A DNA stretch of 64,000 nt, taken from assembly GCF_002086695.1 (NCBI RefSeq), contig NZ_MVIH01000015.1:53445-117444 (forward strand), read 5' to 3'. A program made the position numbers and the translations under genes. The number at the start of each line of letters is the position of its first letter. Within the stretch, counting starts at the first letter, position 1. Below are positions 61,237 to 64,000 of the stretch, in pieces. The DNA comes from Mycolicibacterium rhodesiae. GTDB lineage: Bacteria > Actinomycetota > Actinomycetes > Mycobacteriales > Mycobacteriaceae. The notes under the pieces were generated by a model. It made no database searches and had not been told where the DNA came from. It was given only the letters and a program-made list of their open reading frames with translations.

Positions 61237-64000
61237 GCCGGAGTATCCGCGGCGGCACCCGCGGCGTAGAACTCGACACCTTCGAGCGTTGCGATGAGCG
61301 CACCGTCGGAGGTTTCGTACGCGATATCGAAGTCGACCCGCTTGTCGTTGACCGGGTGCGCGGCCAACCGGCAGCGTCCGATACTGCCGTCGCCGAACGC
61401 CCGGTGCAGAACAACACGCGCGATCCGGATCGGCAGCACCAGCGGACGTCCCTGAGACGCTGCCCAGACGATGCCCAGCTGCAGTCCACCGTCGACGCCC
61501 GCGGCGTCGATGGCCCAGCCGTTCTGCGGCCAGCCGAGGTCGTCCAGGCTCTTGAGGTCAGCGCTTCCGCCGGCAGCGCCGAACGTGTCGAGACGCTCGA
61601 TCACCGCGAACTGCGGCCCGTGGAACAGGGGCCCGGCGTACGACTCGTCGACACTGAGCGGCCACGACGACCCGGACACCGGCGGAACCGACTTTTGCGG
61701 GTCCGCCACCGCAGCGGTGTCGACGGTCGCGCGGTAACGGGCCCGGCCCTCCGCATCGCGGATGGACACCGTGTACTCCGAACCGGTCGGCTCGAAATCG
61801 ATACTCAGCGTCTGCTTTTCGCCTTCGGCGAAGGTGACACCGGAGAGCACCTGGAAGTCGCGGACCACCGGGCAGGTGTCGGCGACCACGCCCCGCGCCG
61901 CCCGCAAGATCGCGTCGAGCGCGATCACCACCGGCACCACGATGCGGCCGCGGACCTGGTGATCGGTAAGCACGGGCAGGTCTTCGGCCGACACCGTCCA
62001 GTCCAGGCGTGTTGCCCGCAGCCGCGGCTCGGCCGGAGCGGCGACCACGACCGCGGTGGCCGAAGAACGGCACAGCGCGTGATCGGCGAAGAACTGTGCA
62101 CCTTCGTCGATCGGGATGACACCCACACCGCCGGCGAGGAATCGACTCTTCAGTGTGGCGTCGACCATTCCGCCGTCCCACGGTCCCCAGCCGAAGGCGC
62201 GGACGACGCATTCGCCGTTGCGCCGCGCGGACTCGCGGGCTGCGATCGCCTCCAGCGCCGCGTTGGCTGATGCGTATGCCGCCTGTCCGGGATTGCCTGC
62301 TCGCGCCGCAATCGAGGAGAACAACGAAATGAAGCGCAGCTCGTCGGACGAGGTAGCATCCAGGAGCGTCTCCGCGCCAACCAGTTTCGTGCTGAACACC
62401 TTGACGAATCCATCGTCGTCGAGGTCTTCCAGGCGCTTGTCGGCGAGCACACCGGCGCCGTGGACGACACCGACGATCGGTCCGAAGTTGGCCCGGACCT
62501 CGTTCAGCACGTTGTCCAGCGCGGCGCGGTCGGTGATGCTGGCCGCGAAGTAGCGTGCCGGCGTGCCCTGTCGCTCTGCGGTCGACAGGGTGGCGCGGAC
62601 TTCCCGCTCGGCCAGCAGGCTTTCGGCTTGGGCACGTGCCTGGGGAAGGGTCAGCTGTTCACCGCGGGCACGCGCCGATGCCGCCAGCGCGGTGGCGATC
62701 CCGGCGGCCGTGGTGCCCGCCGGTTCGTCGGCACTTACATCCCGTAGGGGCGTGCGGCCCAGCAGCGCGAGCCGCAGGCCGTGGCGTTTGGCCAATGCGA
62801 GCGCCGAATCCGCCGTCACACCACGGGCACCACCGGTGACGAGCACAACGCCGCCTTGGGTGACGCTGATCGTCTCACCCTCGCCGACCGACGATTCGAT
62901 GTCGTCGACCGCCACCAACCGGGTACCGTCGGCGCGCAGCGCGACCTCGATACCGCTACCGCCCTCGAGCAGTTCGGCCGCCAGTCGTTCGGCGTCAAGG
63001 CTTTCCATGTCGATGGCCCGCACGGATGCGTTAGGCCATTCCCAGCCTGCGGTCTTCACCAGGCTCGCGACTCCGATCGGTACGTCGGCAGCAACGAACC
63101 GAGCCCCTGTGGACTGTACGGCGACGAAAACCCTTGTCGCAGCGCTGCTCCTGGCGACGCTGCGTGCGGCGTGGAATGCGCGCAGATGCATCGCGACACA
63201 GTCTTCGGGTGTGCGGGCCGCAGACAGGGCGGCCAGGCTGATGACGGCGCCCGCCTCGGCGGGTACCTCGTCGACCACGCTGGCGTTGACGCCGCGAGCG
63301 GTCAGCGCGGCCTGTAGCGCATCGGCAAACGCAGCGTCCTCACGGGTGATGAAGACGACGCCGTCGCGCAGTCCCGCCATCGCGAGGCCCGTCGGGGGCG
63401 CGGCGCGCAGCTCGGCCTCGGTGCACGACAGTCCGACCGGAGCGGACGATGCGGCAGCCGGCTGCGGTGCAGCGGTGAGCTGTTCGGTGCGGCCACCGGA
63501 GGCGAATCCGGAGACGGTATCGACGACATCCTGCAGGGTTCGCAGGTTCGCCAGCTCCGAGGCCGGGATCTCCGGAGAACCCGGGAACTTCGCCTGCAAC
63601 GCCGCCAAAATCTCGACCTGCTTGATCGAATCGATCCCGAGCTCAGCCTCCATCTCCATGCCCAACCCCAGCATGTCCACCGGATAACCCGTCTTCTCCG
63701 AAACAATCGACAGCACAACATCACCGGCGGGTACCGCAGGCGCGGCGGCGGCAACCGGGGCGGGCGCGGCGAAGCCGGAGACGGTATCGACGACATCTTG
63801 CAGGGTGCGCAGGTTCGCCAGCTCCGAGGCCGGAATCTCCGGGGCACCCGGGAACTTCGCCTGCAACGCCGCCAAAATCTCGACCTGCTTGATCGAATCG
63901 ATCCCGAGCTCAGCCTCCATCTCCATGCCCAACCCGAGCATGTCCACCGGATAACCGGTCTTCTCCGAAACAATCGACAGCACAACATCACCCGCGGGTA
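61233..64000 (-). CDS. PfaA/HglE-like synthase, C-terminal part: tandem ACPs, ketoreductase, DH-like domain (runs off right edge)
   Basis: The frame is open through the window end, so the N-terminus is missing (in PfaA it would be KS, AT and more ACPs). Visible from the right edge inward: two complete acyl-carrier domains with the phosphopantetheine Ser in LGIDSIKQVEIL, plus the end of the linker from a further repeat; a ketoreductase (VLVTGGARGVTADSALALA near 62830, active-site SLFSSIAARAGN and YASANAALEA near 62260-62320); then a DH-like double-hotdog region (DHQVRGRIVVPVVIALDAIL near 61930-61960) to the end. This is the order of PUFA synthase PfaA. It carries the growing chain and reduces its keto groups. 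No enoylreductase (PfaD) is in the window; it may be upstream. Confidence 0.88.
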   Translation of the reverse strand, partial: PAGDVVLSIVSEKTGYPVDMLGLGMEMEAELGIDSIKQVEILAALQAKFPGAPEIPASELANLRTLQDVVDTVSGFAAPAPVAAAAPAVPAGDVVLSIVSEKTGYPVDMLGLGMEMEAELGIDSIKQVEILAALQAKFPGSPEIPASELANLRTLQDVVDTVSGFASGGRTEQLTAAPQPAAASSAPVGLSCTEAELRAAPPTGLAMAGLRDGVVFITREDAAFADALQAALTARGVNASVVDEVPAEAGAVISLAALSAARTPEDCVAMHLRAFHAARSVARSSAATRVFVAVQSTGARFVAADVPIGVASLVKTAGWEWPNASVRAIDMESLDAERLAAELLEGGSGIEVALRADGTRLVAVDDIESSVGEGETISVTQGGVVLVTGGARGVTADSALALAKRHGLRLALLGRTPLRDVSADEPAGTTAAGIATALAASARARGEQLTLPQARAQAESLLAEREVRATLSTAERQGTPARYFAASITDRAALDNVLNEVRANFGPIVGVVHGAGVLADKRLEDLDDDGFVKVFSTKLVGAETLLDATSSDELRFISLFSSIAARAGNPGQAAYASANAALEAIAARESARRNGECVVRAFGWGPWDGGMVDATLKSRFLAGGVGVIPIDEGAQFFADHALCRSSATAVVVAAPAEPRLRATRLDWTVSAEDLPVLTDHQVRGRIVVPVVIALDAILRAARGVVADTCPVVRDFQVLSGVTFAEGEKQTLSIDFEPTGSEYTVSIRDAEGRARYRATVDTAAVADPQKSVPPVSGSSWPLSVDESYAGPLFHGPQFAVIERLDTFGAAGGSADLKSLDDLGWPQNGWAIDAAGVDGGLQLGIVWAASQGRPLVLPIRIARVVLHRAFGDGSIGRCRLAAHPVNDKRVDFDIAYETSDGALIATLEGVEFYAAGAAADTPA
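63507..64000 (-). repeat. Tandem acyl-carrier-domain repeats, 267 bases each
   Basis: The unit from LSIVSEKTGY to PAVPAGDVV is 89 residues (267 bases) and recurs almost unchanged, also at the DNA level: one copy is 63980-63714 and the next begins at 63713 and ends near 63507 with a different tail. The linker end at 63984-64000 matches the internal linker, so at least one more copy lies beyond the edge. The copies differ by only a few bases. Confidence 0.9.

Overview
The window looks like a lipid-export and surface-glycolipid island of a mycobacterium or close mycolate-containing relative. The evidence is an MmpS-MmpL-MmpL operon, glycosyltransferases of the type that decorate mycobacterial glycopeptidolipids and lipo-oligosaccharides, a DrrABC-type ABC exporter, GC-rich codon use, and frequent GTG/TTG starts with ATGA or GTGA overlaps. 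No housekeeping gene, tRNA, rRNA or CRISPR was seen. The species cannot be named from the sequence alone.

Left part (1-9.7 kb): the end of an OafA-type acyltransferase with an SGNH domain is followed by a graveyard of three gene fragments (GtrA tail, Gtf tail, methyltransferase). Then come a bactoprenol-type glycosylation cassette (GT2, GtrA, GtrB-like GT2), insertion-sequence debris, a GT87-like membrane protein and a second large membrane protein.

Sugar module (9.8-21.9 kb): rfbG, rfbH and rfbF make CDP-4-keto-3,6-dideoxyglucose. Beside them a translationally coupled run encodes a GT2, a NeuB-SAF-cupin fusion, an acetolactate-synthase-like ThDP enzyme (YerE type), a HAD phosphatase, two methyltransferases and, facing them, a short-chain dehydrogenase-like protein. 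Taken together these fit a route to a 4-C-branched dideoxy sugar. The NeuB-plus-ThDP pairing fits the C6 branch of caryophyllose better than the C2 branch of yersiniose. This module is bounded by two inverted GT87-like gene copies about 16 kb apart.

Middle (22-43 kb): a histidine phosphatase, an unrecognised Cys-motif protein and DrrCBA are followed by a duplicated decoration set: two GMC oxidoreductases, three Gfo/Idh/MocA oxidoreductases, two TylF-like methyltransferases, two GT1 Gtf enzymes, a GT4, an acyltransferase and a sulfotransferase.

Right part (43-64 kb): a WS/DGAT-like acyltransferase and mmpS-mmpL-mmpL face an operon on the other strand that reads PfaA-like (ACP repeats-KR-DH, running off the right edge), PfaC-like (KS-CLF-AT-hotdog x4), rmlA, rmlB and an rmlC-rmlD fusion. 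A PUFA/heterocyst-glycolipid-type synthase coupled to dTDP-rhamnose synthesis and next to MmpL transporters suggests an exported rhamnosylated lipid with a polyketide/PUFA-type chain. It may be sulfated, acylated and O-methylated. This assembly is the best candidate for an undescribed system in the window.
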